Positions 1 to 7,310 of a DNA stretch of 18,389 nt are shown piece by piece; the stretch's first letter is position 1, and every line of letters starts with the position of its first letter. Below the pieces are notes generated by a model, which had not been told where the DNA came from, searched no databases, and was given only the letters and a program-made list of their open reading frames with translations. The position numbers were made by a program, and so were the translations under genes. This DNA comes from CAYHIW01 sp964356745 (lineage in GTDB: Bacteria; Patescibacteriota; Microgenomatia; UBA1406; GWC2-37-13): contig CAYHIW010000018.1 of the NCBI GenBank assembly GCA_964356745.1, forward strand, positions 1 to 18,389. The letters are read 5' to 3'.

Positions 1-159
1 ACGGCTTCAGCTTCCATTCTTCAAAGAAAACTAAAGGTGGGGTATAACCGAGCCGCACGAATTCTTGACCAGATTGAAGCTGCAGGGTATGTAGGACCGT
101 CAAATGGACAGAAGCCACGTGAAATACTTAAGAGAAGAGACGTTGTAAATGATGAATGA
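1..159 (+). CDS. ftsK: DNA translocase FtsK, C-terminal fragment (gamma domain)
   Basis: The open frame enters from the left edge and gives 52 residues before a TGA stop. They form the winged-helix gamma domain of FtsK/SpoIIIE: an ASILQRKLKVGYNRAARILD-like helix-turn-helix, then EAAGYVGPSNGQKPREIL. In the family this domain reads polar KOPS sequences and directs the hexameric ATPase pump that clears chromosome DNA from the closing septum. The motor and membrane domains lie outside the window. The gene ends 4 bases before the stop codon of the opposing mltG, so the two converge with no room for a separate terminator. The identification rests on a short but very characteristic stretch. Confidence 0.9.
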   Translation, partial: TASASILQRKLKVGYNRAARILDQIEAAGYVGPSNGQKPREILKRRDVVNDE

Positions 160-163
160 TGAA

Positions 164-1144
164 TTACTGTCTTAAATACTTGAGATATTTCTGTTGATTT
201 GCTTCGTGTTCGTCGCTGTTTCTTGCAAAATGAAGCCTCCCGTTTTTATCCGAAACATAAAATAGATATGGTGTTTCTGCTGTGGAGTTGGCAACTGCTG
301 TTATCGAAGCAAGGCCAGGATTACAGATTGGCGACGGAGGAACTCCTGGGTTTTTGTAAGTATTATAAATTGAACTAATTGAGAGATCGTCAATTGTTGG
401 AGTACGCCACCAAGTTTGTTCTTGAGCGTCATACCCAACCGCATACTGAACGGATGCATCAATCTGCAAAGGTATTCCTTCTTTTAATCGACGACGAATG
501 ATATTGGCAACTTGTTGACGATCAGAGTCGAGTTTTGCCTCGCGTTCTATAAGTGATGCTAGTGTTAGAACCTGATCCTCTGTTAGATTATGAGAAGCTG
601 CTTTTTGTTTTAATTCAGACGTAAACTTGTTTTCATAATTGGTCTGAAAAATTGAAAGAATAGTATCAATGGTAGCCTGTTTTGGGATAAGATAGGTATC
701 AGGAAACAGATATCCTTCTTTAGCTTTTGAATTAAATTCAGTTGTTGAGATATTAAATTGTTTTGCCAGAAGTTCGGCAATTTCTTCTTTTCTCATGCCT
801 TCTTGGATTGTTACCCATATATCAAGAGTTCCATGTTGTAGTTCATTGGTAATTTCAAACAAGTTCATGGATTTTGATAGTCGAAAGTCTCCTGCCTGAA
901 GATTTTTTTCAATCCCCTTCATTTTGACGATGAGAAAGAAGATGAGTTCGTTTCGAATAAACTCTTCGTTTTTGAGATTTTTAGTAATAGCTATAGGACC
1001 ATCTCCAGGTTTAACAATAAATATTTTTGAAGAAGTATCTTTTTTATCAACAGGGAGAACGCCTTCCTTGTAAGAAAAAAAAGCAAACAAGGCAATGATA
1101 ATAAATATGATGCCGGTTATAAACCCCTTACCTTTCGATTTCAT
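164..1144 (-). CDS. mltG: Endolytic murein transglycosylase MltG (YceG-like)
   Basis: This 326-residue protein should cut nascent glycan strands in the membrane and so set their length. One N-terminal transmembrane helix (about residues 8-24) anchors an outward-facing catalytic part. A LysM-like region (about 41-110) precedes the YceG domain. Seen motifs are GYLFPDTY (144-151), ASLIERE (196-202) with E200 as the expected catalytic glutamate, and NPGVPPSPICNPG near 265-277. Length fits the family. It is the last gene of the murJ-phosphorylase-mltG minus-strand operon and its ATG lies inside the end of the phosphorylase gene (17-base overlap), which suggests translational coupling. No Shine-Dalgarno sequence is visible before the start. 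Its stop faces the ftsK stop 4 bases away. Confidence 0.93.
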   Translation of the reverse strand: MKSKGKGFITGIIFIIIALFAFFSYKEGVLPVDKKDTSSKIFIVKPGDGPIAITKNLKNEEFIRNELIFFLIVKMKGIEKNLQAGDFRLSKSMNLFEITNELQHGTLDIWVTIQEGMRKEEIAELLAKQFNISTTEFNSKAKEGYLFPDTYLIPKQATIDTILSIFQTNYENKFTSELKQKAASHNLTEDQVLTLASLIEREAKLDSDRQQVANIIRRRLKEGIPLQIDASVQYAVGYDAQEQTWWRTPTIDDLSISSIYNTYKNPGVPPSPICNPGLASITAVANSTAETPYLFYVSDKNGRLHFARNSDEHEANQQKYLKYLRQ

Positions 1145-2387
1145 ATATGGGAAAATTAGTATGAGTTACCATTGCTTCATGCAATCGGTACTTATCACTC
1201 GAGTGAAAATTAAAAACAACGTCATTTTTAGACACCTTATCATCTAGTTTTCGTTCCATATAGATTCCTGCAAATTTATCAAGAGGAGCTCCTAATACTT
1301 TGGCAATGGTGTTTAAATTATAATTATTCACTTTCTTGATTGTTCCTCCATGTTCTGCTTTGACTTCGCGTCGGTGCCCTTTCATTTTTAAAGTTGAGGA
1401 TGATATTTGATCATCTCCATGTTGATGTTTCACAATTTCCCTAAATTTTGACAGCGCCTTTCCACTAATAAGTAATTGTCGCGCTTCATCTTCACCATTT
1501 TTGTCAATTTTAGCATCTTTGTAGCAAATATCCAAAAGCTTACCAGCGAGTCTTAAAGCTTTTGCCTCAAGAGCCGTTGGACGCTGTTTTTTTTGCTCAA
1601 GTACATAAAGTACATCGAGCGCCTCAAGAGCAGGACCTGCACCGTTTCCTGCGGGTTCAAGAGATTCGTTTATATCAGCAACTACTTCAATTCCAAATCG
1701 TTCACCAAGATGCTTGAATTTTCGGGCGACGCGTTCGGCGTCTTCGAAATGACGGATCTTCATTGTCCGTCCGACCGGAATATCTAAGACGAGGTGATTT
1801 GCCGAGACCGCAACTTTTTTCGCCATAATAGAAACAATTACTTTATCAAAAGATTCAAACGAAAGTTCTTCCTCTACGTCAATGATGACATCATCAGCAG
1901 GAGCAATGCCAAGTCGACCGCCCCAAACAATACAACCTCCTGTTTTATTGACGATAGTTTGAATCTGCTTTGGAGTAAAAATTACATCAGAGACAACTTC
2001 CATGACGTCTGCGGTGCCCGCAGGTGACGTAATGGCTCGAGAAGATGTCTTGGGAATTACAAAACCAGCAGCAGCAATAATCGGAACAACAATCATTGTT
2101 GTTCTTGTTCCCGCAACACCACCCACAGAATGTTTGTCCGCAACGATTCCATCAAAGTGGAGTTTTGTCCCTGTTTCAACCATTGCTTTGGTGAGGTAGT
2201 AAAGTTCGTCTGCTGAAAATCCTTCTTTAAACGCAGCTGCAACAAAGTAAGTGGTCAGTACATCGCTTAAACGTTCATGAGCGATTTCATCCATAAGGTT
2301 ATAAATTTCGCGATAGTTAAGCCTTTTGCCAAGGAGTTTTTTTTGAATAGTTTTTACGGCCTTTAAATGATTTTGTTTTTTATCCAT
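1128..2387 (-). CDS. AMP phosphorylase / thymidine phosphorylase family, archaeal-type motifs
   Basis: The 419-residue protein belongs to the nucleoside phosphorylase class II family (DeoA/AMPpase). Motifs DKHSVGGVAGTRTT (84-97, phosphate site), KTSSRAITSPAGTAD (113-127), SIMAKK (186-191) and a glycine-rich GNGAGP (247-252) match the archaeal AMP phosphorylase branch better than bacterial DeoA, which reads KMSGRGLGHTGGT at the second site. AMP phosphorylase converts NMP plus phosphate to base and ribose 1,5-bisphosphate, the entry to the AMP/type III RuBisCO route known in archaea and some CPR bacteria. Archaeal enzymes are about 500 residues with an extra N-terminal domain that this protein lacks. 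Its ATG overlaps the murJ stop by one base (TAATG), and its end overlaps mltG. Substrate choice between AMP and thymidine is inferred only. Confidence 0.85.
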   Translation of the reverse strand: MDKKQNHLKAVKTIQKKLLGKRLNYREIYNLMDEIAHERLSDVLTTYFVAAAFKEGFSADELYYLTKAMVETGTKLHFDGIVADKHSVGGVAGTRTTMIVVPIIAAAGFVIPKTSSRAITSPAGTADVMEVVSDVIFTPKQIQTIVNKTGGCIVWGGRLGIAPADDVIIDVEEELSFESFDKVIVSIMAKKVAVSANHLVLDIPVGRTMKIRHFEDAERVARKFKHLGERFGIEVVADINESLEPAGNGAGPALEALDVLYVLEQKKQRPTALEAKALRLAGKLLDICYKDAKIDKNGEDEARQLLISGKALSKFREIVKHQHGDDQISSSTLKMKGHRREVKAEHGGTIKKVNNYNLNTIAKVLGAPLDKFAGIYMERKLDDKVSKNDVVFNFHSSDKYRLHEAMVTHTNFPIYEIER

Positions 2388-4015
2388 TATTCAACATCGG
2401 TATAAATTTCAACAATTCGTTTTCTGTATGCTTTTGCTCGTGCTATAGCTTGGTAGACAAGTGAGACTTCTTTGATTCCGAGAAGCCAAGAAAGAAAAAT
2501 ATAAAGACCGAGATAGCTAAGCCCAATCGTCAAAAGGAGAAAGAAAAGATTCATAGTTCTTGTTGTGTCAAAAACAAGCCCATCTAATAGTTTCATTTCC
2601 CAGTACACAAAAAATGAAGCAATGAATGTGGTTGTGAATAACGCAAGTGAGTCGAGAAATAAGAGGTGAAGATTGAGGCCGGAGATCTTTCGAGAGAGGA
2701 ATACGAGAAGGAGTATTACATTGAACACGATAGAGATGGAAAACGACAATGCTAGGGCGTAGACCGGCAGGTGAAATACAAAAATAAAAATAAGACTGCA
2801 GGCGATGTTGATTCCAATTGAAGCGACGCTTATGTAGAACGGCGTTTTACTGTCAAGAAATGCGTAAAAACAACGTGTTAAAAAATAGTAGATTGAATGA
2901 AAGGGGATTGAGAGTGAAAAATACGACAAGGTATATGCTGTTTGTACCGTTCCACTCCAGTCAAATTTTTCTCCTCCAAAAAAAAGCCTCACCAAAGGTG
3001 TTCGAGCAAAGATGAAAAAACTCATGATAGGAATCGTTAGGTAGAGAATGCTCAAGATGGACTCGGTTATGATTTGTTTAAACTTCTCGGTTTCCTTTTG
3101 TTGATAGAGCTCTGAAAGATACGGCAAGGAAGCTTGACCAAATGCAATACCTATAACCGAAACAGGTAAAAGATGAAGGTGTTGTGCAAGATAAAAAATA
3201 GTGTAGGAACCCGAGCCAAGAAGAGTAGCGAGTGTGAGGTCGATTGTTGCATCAATCTGAGCAACGATAACGGTAATGACGCGAGGTAAGATTACGTGAA
3301 AAAATTCCCTAACACCCTTCGTGATTTTTATGGTGAGGTAGTAGGTAAAGTTAGTTGATCCGAGAACAGGTATTTGAATTGCAAACAAAAGCATCGCTCC
3401 AGTCACAACCCCCATAATCGGCCCAAAAAGATATAGGCTTGATGAGAAAAAAATCGTTGCGACAATAATCGCAAGATTGTAAACAATGGGCGCCAATGCA
3501 GACACGATAAATGTTTTATTGGCCTGCCCAAGACCGGTAAGCAGGTTCCCCAAAAAAAGAAATGGTAATTGGCCAAGAAGCAGTATTTTTGAATAGAATA
3601 TCACGTACTTGAGTTTTTCCTGAGTAAAACCGGGTGTAATGATTGGAATGAGAACGTCTAGTGAGAAAAAAAGAACGATCATGGAAGCGAGCAAGACAAG
3701 ACTTGCGATATTTATAATCGACGATATGATTTCGTTCAGTTCATCTTTATCTTTCTGATACTTGATGAATATAGGAATAAACGCTGTAGTAAGTGCTCCG
3801 GTAATCAGAATTTCAAATACAAGGTCGGGTATGCGAAATGACGCAAAGAATATGTCAAGTTGGTTTGTATCAAAGTAGGTTGCGAGTACACGATACCTAA
3901 AGAATCCAAAAAAACGAGAAATAATGATGGTTACGGCTACGATTATGGTTGAGGAAATAATTGATCTTTGTTTACTAAGGAGAAGATTTTTTGTACCGGT
4001 AAATAGCTTATTCAT
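2387..4015 (-). CDS. murJ: Lipid II flippase MurJ (MviN family)
   Basis: A 542-residue polytopic membrane protein of the MOP superfamily that should move lipid II to the outer face of the membrane. Family signatures are SRFFGFFR (33-40), LDIFFASFRIPDLVFEI followed by GALTTAFIPIF (53-83), and a later TRCFYAFLDSKTP equivalent to the RAFYALKDTRTP stretch of other MurJ proteins. About 14 hydrophobic segments are evident, and the length is normal. It heads a minus-strand operon with the phosphorylase and mltG, and is divergent from mraZ across about 50 bases. I see no convincing promoter for the minus strand in that gap, so murJ transcription may depend on weak elements overlapping the mraZ operator region. 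Confidence 0.94.
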   Translation of the reverse strand: MNKLFTGTKNLLLSKQRSIISSTIIVAVTIIISRFFGFFRYRVLATYFDTNQLDIFFASFRIPDLVFEILITGALTTAFIPIFIKYQKDKDELNEIISSIINIASLVLLASMIVLFFSLDVLIPIITPGFTQEKLKYVIFYSKILLLGQLPFLFLGNLLTGLGQANKTFIVSALAPIVYNLAIIVATIFFSSSLYLFGPIMGVVTGAMLLFAIQIPVLGSTNFTYYLTIKITKGVREFFHVILPRVITVIVAQIDATIDLTLATLLGSGSYTIFYLAQHLHLLPVSVIGIAFGQASLPYLSELYQQKETEKFKQIITESILSILYLTIPIMSFFIFARTPLVRLFFGGEKFDWSGTVQTAYTLSYFSLSIPFHSIYYFLTRCFYAFLDSKTPFYISVASIGINIACSLIFIFVFHLPVYALALSFSISIVFNVILLLVFLSRKISGLNLHLLFLDSLALFTTTFIASFFVYWEMKLLDGLVFDTTRTMNLFFLLLTIGLSYLGLYIFLSWLLGIKEVSLVYQAIARAKAYRKRIVEIYTDVE

Positions 4016-4030
4016 ACATGCAACTTACCC

Positions 4031-4059
4031 TTGACAGACGGCTTCAAATGGCTCATAAT
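4031..4059 (+). promoter_or_regulatory. mraZ promoter (sigma70-like, predicted leaderless)
   Basis: A perfect TTGACA at 4031-4036 is followed after exactly 17 bases by CATAAT at 4054-4059, five of six matches to the consensus -10. Transcription would start about 7 bases further, at 4066-4068, on or next to the ATG at 4068. The mRNA would then have almost no 5' leader. This is the strongest promoter by inspection in the window and would drive the mraZ-rsmH-ftsL-ftsI run. Confidence 0.8.
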
Positions 4060-4071
4060 GGTTGAATATGG
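4038..4071 (+). promoter_or_regulatory. Putative MraZ operator: ATGG boxes at 10-bp period
   Basis: ATGG occurs at 4048-4051, 4058-4061 and 4068-4071, and a degenerate ACGG sits at 4038-4041, all exactly 10 bases apart. E. coli MraZ binds three TGGGN repeats with 5-base spacers, which is the same 10-bp geometry. The boxes lie between the -35 element and the start codon, and the last includes the mraZ ATG itself, so bound MraZ would block its own promoter. The boxes here have TGG rather than TGGG; binding is inferred. Confidence 0.6.
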
Positions 4072-4457
4072 TGTTTTACGGTGAATATCTAGTTTCGTTT
4101 TCTTCACCTGGTCGTATTGTTCTTCCCAAAAAGATACGCGAACTTCTCAAAGGTAATACGTTTATTGTAACAAAAGGATTTAATTTTTGTCTGGCGGGCT
4201 ACGATAAAGGAGAATGGGAAGAAAAGGCAAAAGAATTACTACAAGTTTCGTTATTGGAGCAAGAAAATCTCCAAAAAAGACGATTTATTTTCTCATCTAC
4301 CGTTCATCTTGAAATTGACGATCAAGGACGATTTGTTATTCCAAAAGCCATGCTTGAGTACGCAAAGTTAAAAGAAAAAGCAGTGATTGTTGGAGTTGGA
4401 GATCATTTTGAGATCTGGAACCAGGAATCGTGGGACAAATATAACAAAGCAAATTAA
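4068..4457 (+). CDS. mraZ: Transcriptional regulator MraZ
   Basis: The 129-residue protein has the two tandem SpoVT-AbrB domains of MraZ: the first with GRIVLP (15-20) and the second with DDQGRFVIP (84-92), ending in GVGDHFEIW (109-117). MraZ assembles into a ring and represses the dcw operon it heads. It is somewhat shorter than the usual 140-150 residues, having lost part of the linker and tail. I choose the ATG at 4068 over an in-frame TTG at 4062, because MVFYGEY aligns with the usual MraZ N-terminus and the promoter places the transcript start at about 4066-4068. The stop is followed one base later by the rsmH ATG. Confidence 0.92.
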   Translation: MVFYGEYLVSFSSPGRIVLPKKIRELLKGNTFIVTKGFNFCLAGYDKGEWEEKAKELLQVSLLEQENLQKRRFIFSSTVHLEIDDQGRFVIPKAMLEYAKLKEKAVIVGVGDHFEIWNQESWDKYNKAN

Positions 4458-4458
4458 C

Positions 4459-5295
4459 ATGCATACGCCGGTTTTATTAAATGAAGTAATAGAAGCGCTT
4501 AACGTCAAGAAAAGCGGTAAATATATTGACGCAACCATCGGCGAATGTGGGCACCTTAAAAAAATAGCAGAGTTAGGAGGAAACGTTCTAGGGATCGATT
4601 GGGACGAGTCACAAATTGAAAAAGCAAAAAGCAAATTGCAAAAAGAGAATGTGACACTAGCTGTTGGAAATTTTGCTGAGCTCAAAACAATTGCCGAGCA
4701 AAACGGATTTACTCAAGTTGACGGAATTCTATTTGATTTAGGTTTGTCTTTTGAGCAGATGATGACGACAAAGCGAGGATTCTCTTACAAAAACGTATCT
4801 GAGCCATTAGATATGAGAATTGCAACAACCGACGAGATAACAGCGGCAAATATACTTAATACGTATTCGAAAGAACAGCTTTATGAAGTCTTCTCAAGAA
4901 ACAGCGAAGAGATACTCTCGATGCAGATTGCACAAAAGATCTTTACGAGAAGATTTAAGAAGAAGTACGAGACTGTGTACGACTTGGTTTCAACCATTGC
5001 TTTTGTAAACCCTCCTAACCCAATGCGAACGAACGCGAGAATATTTCAGGCGCTGCGCATAGAAGTAAATCATGAAAAGGATAATCTCAAAAGCGCACTT
5101 GTCCAGGCTCTGGATCTCATTGTTTCAGGTGGAGTTATCGTCGTTATTTCTTTTCATTCAATTGAGGATCGAATTGTGAAGGATTTTGCTAAACAACATC
5201 GAGCTGAGTTGAAAGAAAAGAAGTTGGTTGCGCGTCACAGTCGTGTGAGGGCGTTTGAGCGATCGGCAGTTTTAAGGATTATGACAAAGATATGA
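4459..5295 (+). CDS. rsmH: 16S rRNA m4C1402 methyltransferase RsmH (MraW)
   Basis: A 278-residue SAM-dependent methyltransferase that N4-methylates C1402 of 16S rRNA in the P site. Seen motifs: HTPVLLNEV (2-10), DATIGECGH (24-32, SAM loop), GIDWDE (45-50), DGILFDLGLSFEQ (88-100), RGFSY and PLDMR (106-120), RIFQALRIEVN (194-204) and SFHSIEDRIVK (231-241). The SAM loop usually reads GxGGH; here the first glycine of GGH is cysteine. The protein is about 30 residues shorter than typical. The start is the ATG one base after the mraZ stop; an upstream in-frame extension would run through the mraZ tail and adds nothing homologous. Its stop overlaps the ftsL-like ATG as ATGA. Confidence 0.94.
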   Translation: MHTPVLLNEVIEALNVKKSGKYIDATIGECGHLKKIAELGGNVLGIDWDESQIEKAKSKLQKENVTLAVGNFAELKTIAEQNGFTQVDGILFDLGLSFEQMMTTKRGFSYKNVSEPLDMRIATTDEITAANILNTYSKEQLYEVFSRNSEEILSMQIAQKIFTRRFKKKYETVYDLVSTIAFVNPPNPMRTNARIFQALRIEVNHEKDNLKSALVQALDLIVSGGVIVVISFHSIEDRIVKDFAKQHRAELKEKKLVARHSRVRAFERSAVLRIMTKI

Positions 5296-5567
5296 AAAAA
5301 ATTCTTTTTCCCACAATTTGGTTTTTGTTCACGCTCCTTATAGGAGCTAATATTGTCGTGTTTGTGTCTCAGATGCAACTGTCCGAGAGATTGACGAAGT
5401 ACGAATCGGGGTTAAGAAATGTCAAGCAAGAGAACTTGCTTTTAGAACAAAAAGCTGTTGAGACGAATTCATTAGAGTACGCTTCTTCTATGGCAGCAGA
5501 AATGAACTTCACTAAAAAGGCTGAATTGAATTTTCTCGAAAATTTACAGTTTGCGCTTAAGAAATAG
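5292..5567 (+). CDS. ftsL: FtsL/DivIC-like cell division protein
   Basis: The 91-residue product has a short basic start (MKK), one transmembrane helix (about 5-27) and a following region with heptad-like spacing (about 28-65, RLTKYESGLRNVKQENLLLE) that should form a coiled coil. This is the architecture of FtsL and DivIC, which pair with each other and with FtsQ/DivIB to activate septal wall synthesis. Sequence in this family is too variable for motif proof. The assignment rests on architecture and on position between rsmH and ftsI, where ftsL sits in most bacteria. It overlaps rsmH by four bases (ATGA) and ends 6 bases before ftsI, so it is very likely co-translated. Confidence 0.75.
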   Translation: MKKILFPTIWFLFTLLIGANIVVFVSQMQLSERLTKYESGLRNVKQENLLLEQKAVETNSLEYASSMAAEMNFTKKAELNFLENLQFALKK

Positions 5568-5573
5568 TTAGAC

Positions 5574-7232
5574 ATGTCTAAAGTACGGTTGGTTTACATG
5601 GGGTTTTGTCTTCTTTTTGCCATCATAGTAGCAAAGCTTTTTTATCTGCAGATTATCAATCCTCAGTTTCGTTCAAATTCTGGATATCTTAATTACAGTA
5701 AGCTTCAGGCAGGACGGGGAAAAGTTCTTGACCGCAATGGTAATCCGCTTGTATTAAATAAGCCAACATATCGTCTTTATGCTGAGCCAAAGAACGTTAA
5801 GAACAAGTCAGAATTAGTAGAAGATATAAGCCGAGTGCTTGAACTTGACGAGGCGTCAATCGAGGCAAGGCTCGATATGACCAAAGACTGGGTATCGCTC
5901 GCGCAGGATCTGTCTCAGGAACAAAGAAATAAAATTGTCAAACTCGGACTAAAGGGCGTTGGTTTTGAAGAAGGAATGAGAAGAAGTTATCCCGAAGCTT
6001 CACTTGCTGCTCATGTCTTGGGTTTTGTTGGCAAAACAGAAAAGGGTGACAATACGGGGTATTTTGGTATCGAGGGTTTTTACGACAAAGATCTTATTGG
6101 ACTACCTGGATTTGTGACATCTGAGCGAGATTTGTTCGGAAGGCTCATTCTTTTAGGAAATCAAGAGAAAATCGAGTCGGAAGACGGTCGGGATCTGACT
6201 TTAACGATCGATTCCTCTGTTCAACGGATTGTAAAAGAGCGATTAGTCAAGGCGCTTGAGACGTACAAAGCAAAACAGGGGTGTGTTGCGGTTGCTGACC
6301 CCATGAACATGGAAATTTTGGCGCTCGCGTGTCAGCCTGACTTTGACCCAAATGAGTACTATAAATTTACTGATGAGTTTTTTGGAAACTCGTTTATTTC
6401 TTCACTCTACGAACCTGGTTCTACGTTTAAACCTCTTGTGGTTGCTGCAGCGCTTGACGCAAAAAAGATTAAGCCAACAGACATGTATAACGAGCAGGGA
6501 CCGATTCATCTGGGAGGTTTTAGCATTCGCACATGGAACAATAAGTATGAGGGAAAAATTTCGATCACGCGTATTCTTGAGAAGTCATCAAATGTGGGAA
6601 TGGTGCATATAGGAAGCAAGCTAGGAGAAAAAAACCTTGTTTCGGCACTTCAAAAATATGGATTTGGTCAAAGAACCGGTATTGATCTTGAAGGTGAAAC
6701 AGCGGGATATTTGAAGCCAGAAGGTCAGTGGTATCCGATTGATTACGCAACCGCTACATTCGGACAAGGAATTGCCGTGTCACCGATCCAGATGTTAACG
6801 GCGTTTTCATCAATCATTAATGGAGGTGAGTTGTTGACTCCACATATGGTAAAAGAGCTTGTGTATGGTGACAGATCTAAAAAAGTTGAGAAAAAAGTTG
6901 TTCGGAGGACGATTTCTCCAGAAACGTCAGAAATTATCAAAAAAATGTTGGTTTCTACCGTAGAGCACGGTGAATATAAATGGGCAAAGCCAAAAGGATA
7001 TAAGATTGGAGGTAAGACAGGAACCGCGCAGATTGCGGTGCAGGGTAAATACGACGCCTCCAAAACAATCGCTTCTTTTATCGGGTTTGCACCAGCCGAC
7101 AAGCCGAAATTTATTGCTTTGGTGGTTCTGAAAGAGCCTGGGACATCGATCTACGGATCAGAGACTGCAGCTCCTTTGTTCTTTGAAATAGCGAAGGAAC
7201 TGTTGGTTTACTATAATATAGCACCACAGTAG
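5574..7232 (+). CDS. ftsI: Penicillin-binding protein FtsI/PBP2-type transpeptidase
   Basis: A 552-residue class B penicillin-binding protein that crosslinks peptidoglycan at the septum. One N-terminal membrane helix (about 6-26) is followed by the dimerisation part with RGKVLDRNG (48-56), then the transpeptidase domain. Active-site motifs are intact: STFK (283-286, S283 the acyl nucleophile), SSN (338-340) and KTGT (481-484). Length is normal for the family; no C-terminal PASTA domains are present. The gene follows the ftsL-like gene by 6 bases with no Shine-Dalgarno sequence. Downstream is a 78-base spacer filled with 7-bp repeats. Position beside ftsL favours FtsI over an elongation-type PBP2. 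Confidence 0.94.
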   Translation: MSKVRLVYMGFCLLFAIIVAKLFYLQIINPQFRSNSGYLNYSKLQAGRGKVLDRNGNPLVLNKPTYRLYAEPKNVKNKSELVEDISRVLELDEASIEARLDMTKDWVSLAQDLSQEQRNKIVKLGLKGVGFEEGMRRSYPEASLAAHVLGFVGKTEKGDNTGYFGIEGFYDKDLIGLPGFVTSERDLFGRLILLGNQEKIESEDGRDLTLTIDSSVQRIVKERLVKALETYKAKQGCVAVADPMNMEILALACQPDFDPNEYYKFTDEFFGNSFISSLYEPGSTFKPLVVAAALDAKKIKPTDMYNEQGPIHLGGFSIRTWNNKYEGKISITRILEKSSNVGMVHIGSKLGEKNLVSALQKYGFGQRTGIDLEGETAGYLKPEGQWYPIDYATATFGQGIAVSPIQMLTAFSSIINGGELLTPHMVKELVYGDRSKKVEKKVVRRTISPETSEIIKKMLVSTVEHGEYKWAKPKGYKIGGKTGTAQIAVQGKYDASKTIASFIGFAPADKPKFIALVVLKEPGTSIYGSETAAPLFFEIAKELLVYYNIAPQ

Positions 7233-7234
7233 TG

Positions 7235-7303
7235 TAGTAGTTAGTATGTAGTATTTAGTATTTAGGAGTTTTTCCCCAAATACCAAATACCAGATACCAA
7301 ATA
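7235..7303. repeat. Heptamer tandem repeats in inverted arrangement (hairpin)
   Basis: The left arm is four 7-bp units: TAGTAGT (7235), TAGTATG (7242), TAGTATT (7249) and TAGTATT (7256), then TAGG. The right arm is CCAAATA (7276), CCAAATA (7283), CCAGATA (7290) and CCAAATA (7297). Bases 7244-7266 are complementary to 7275-7297 at 19 of 23 positions, around an 8-base loop. Three of the four mismatches would be A-C in plus-strand RNA but U-G wobbles in minus-strand RNA. The repeat fills the whole gap between ftsI and the murE-like gene. It lacks a T-run after the stem, so it is not an ordinary intrinsic terminator. Confidence 0.85.
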
Positions 7304-7310
7304 CTGAACT

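Noticed and set aside
4016..4062. Divergent promoter for murJ
   Set aside because: No TATAAT-like or TTGACA-like pair at proper spacing is visible on the minus strand.
4062..4067. TTG start two codons upstream for mraZ
   Set aside because: The ATG at 4068 matches the MraZ N-terminus and lies at the predicted transcript start; the TTG would lie at or before that point.
4387..4458. Longer N-terminus for rsmH
   Set aside because: It runs through the mraZ tail in another frame; MHTPVLLNEV at 4459 is the usual RsmH start.
6743..7102. Open frame of 119 codons antisense to ftsI
   Set aside because: Lies over the transpeptidase motifs of ftsI, and its translation has no recognisable domain.
7235..7303. 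CRISPR-like or intrinsic terminator reading of the heptamer arrays
   Set aside because: Units are 7 bases with no spacers, and no T-run follows the stem.
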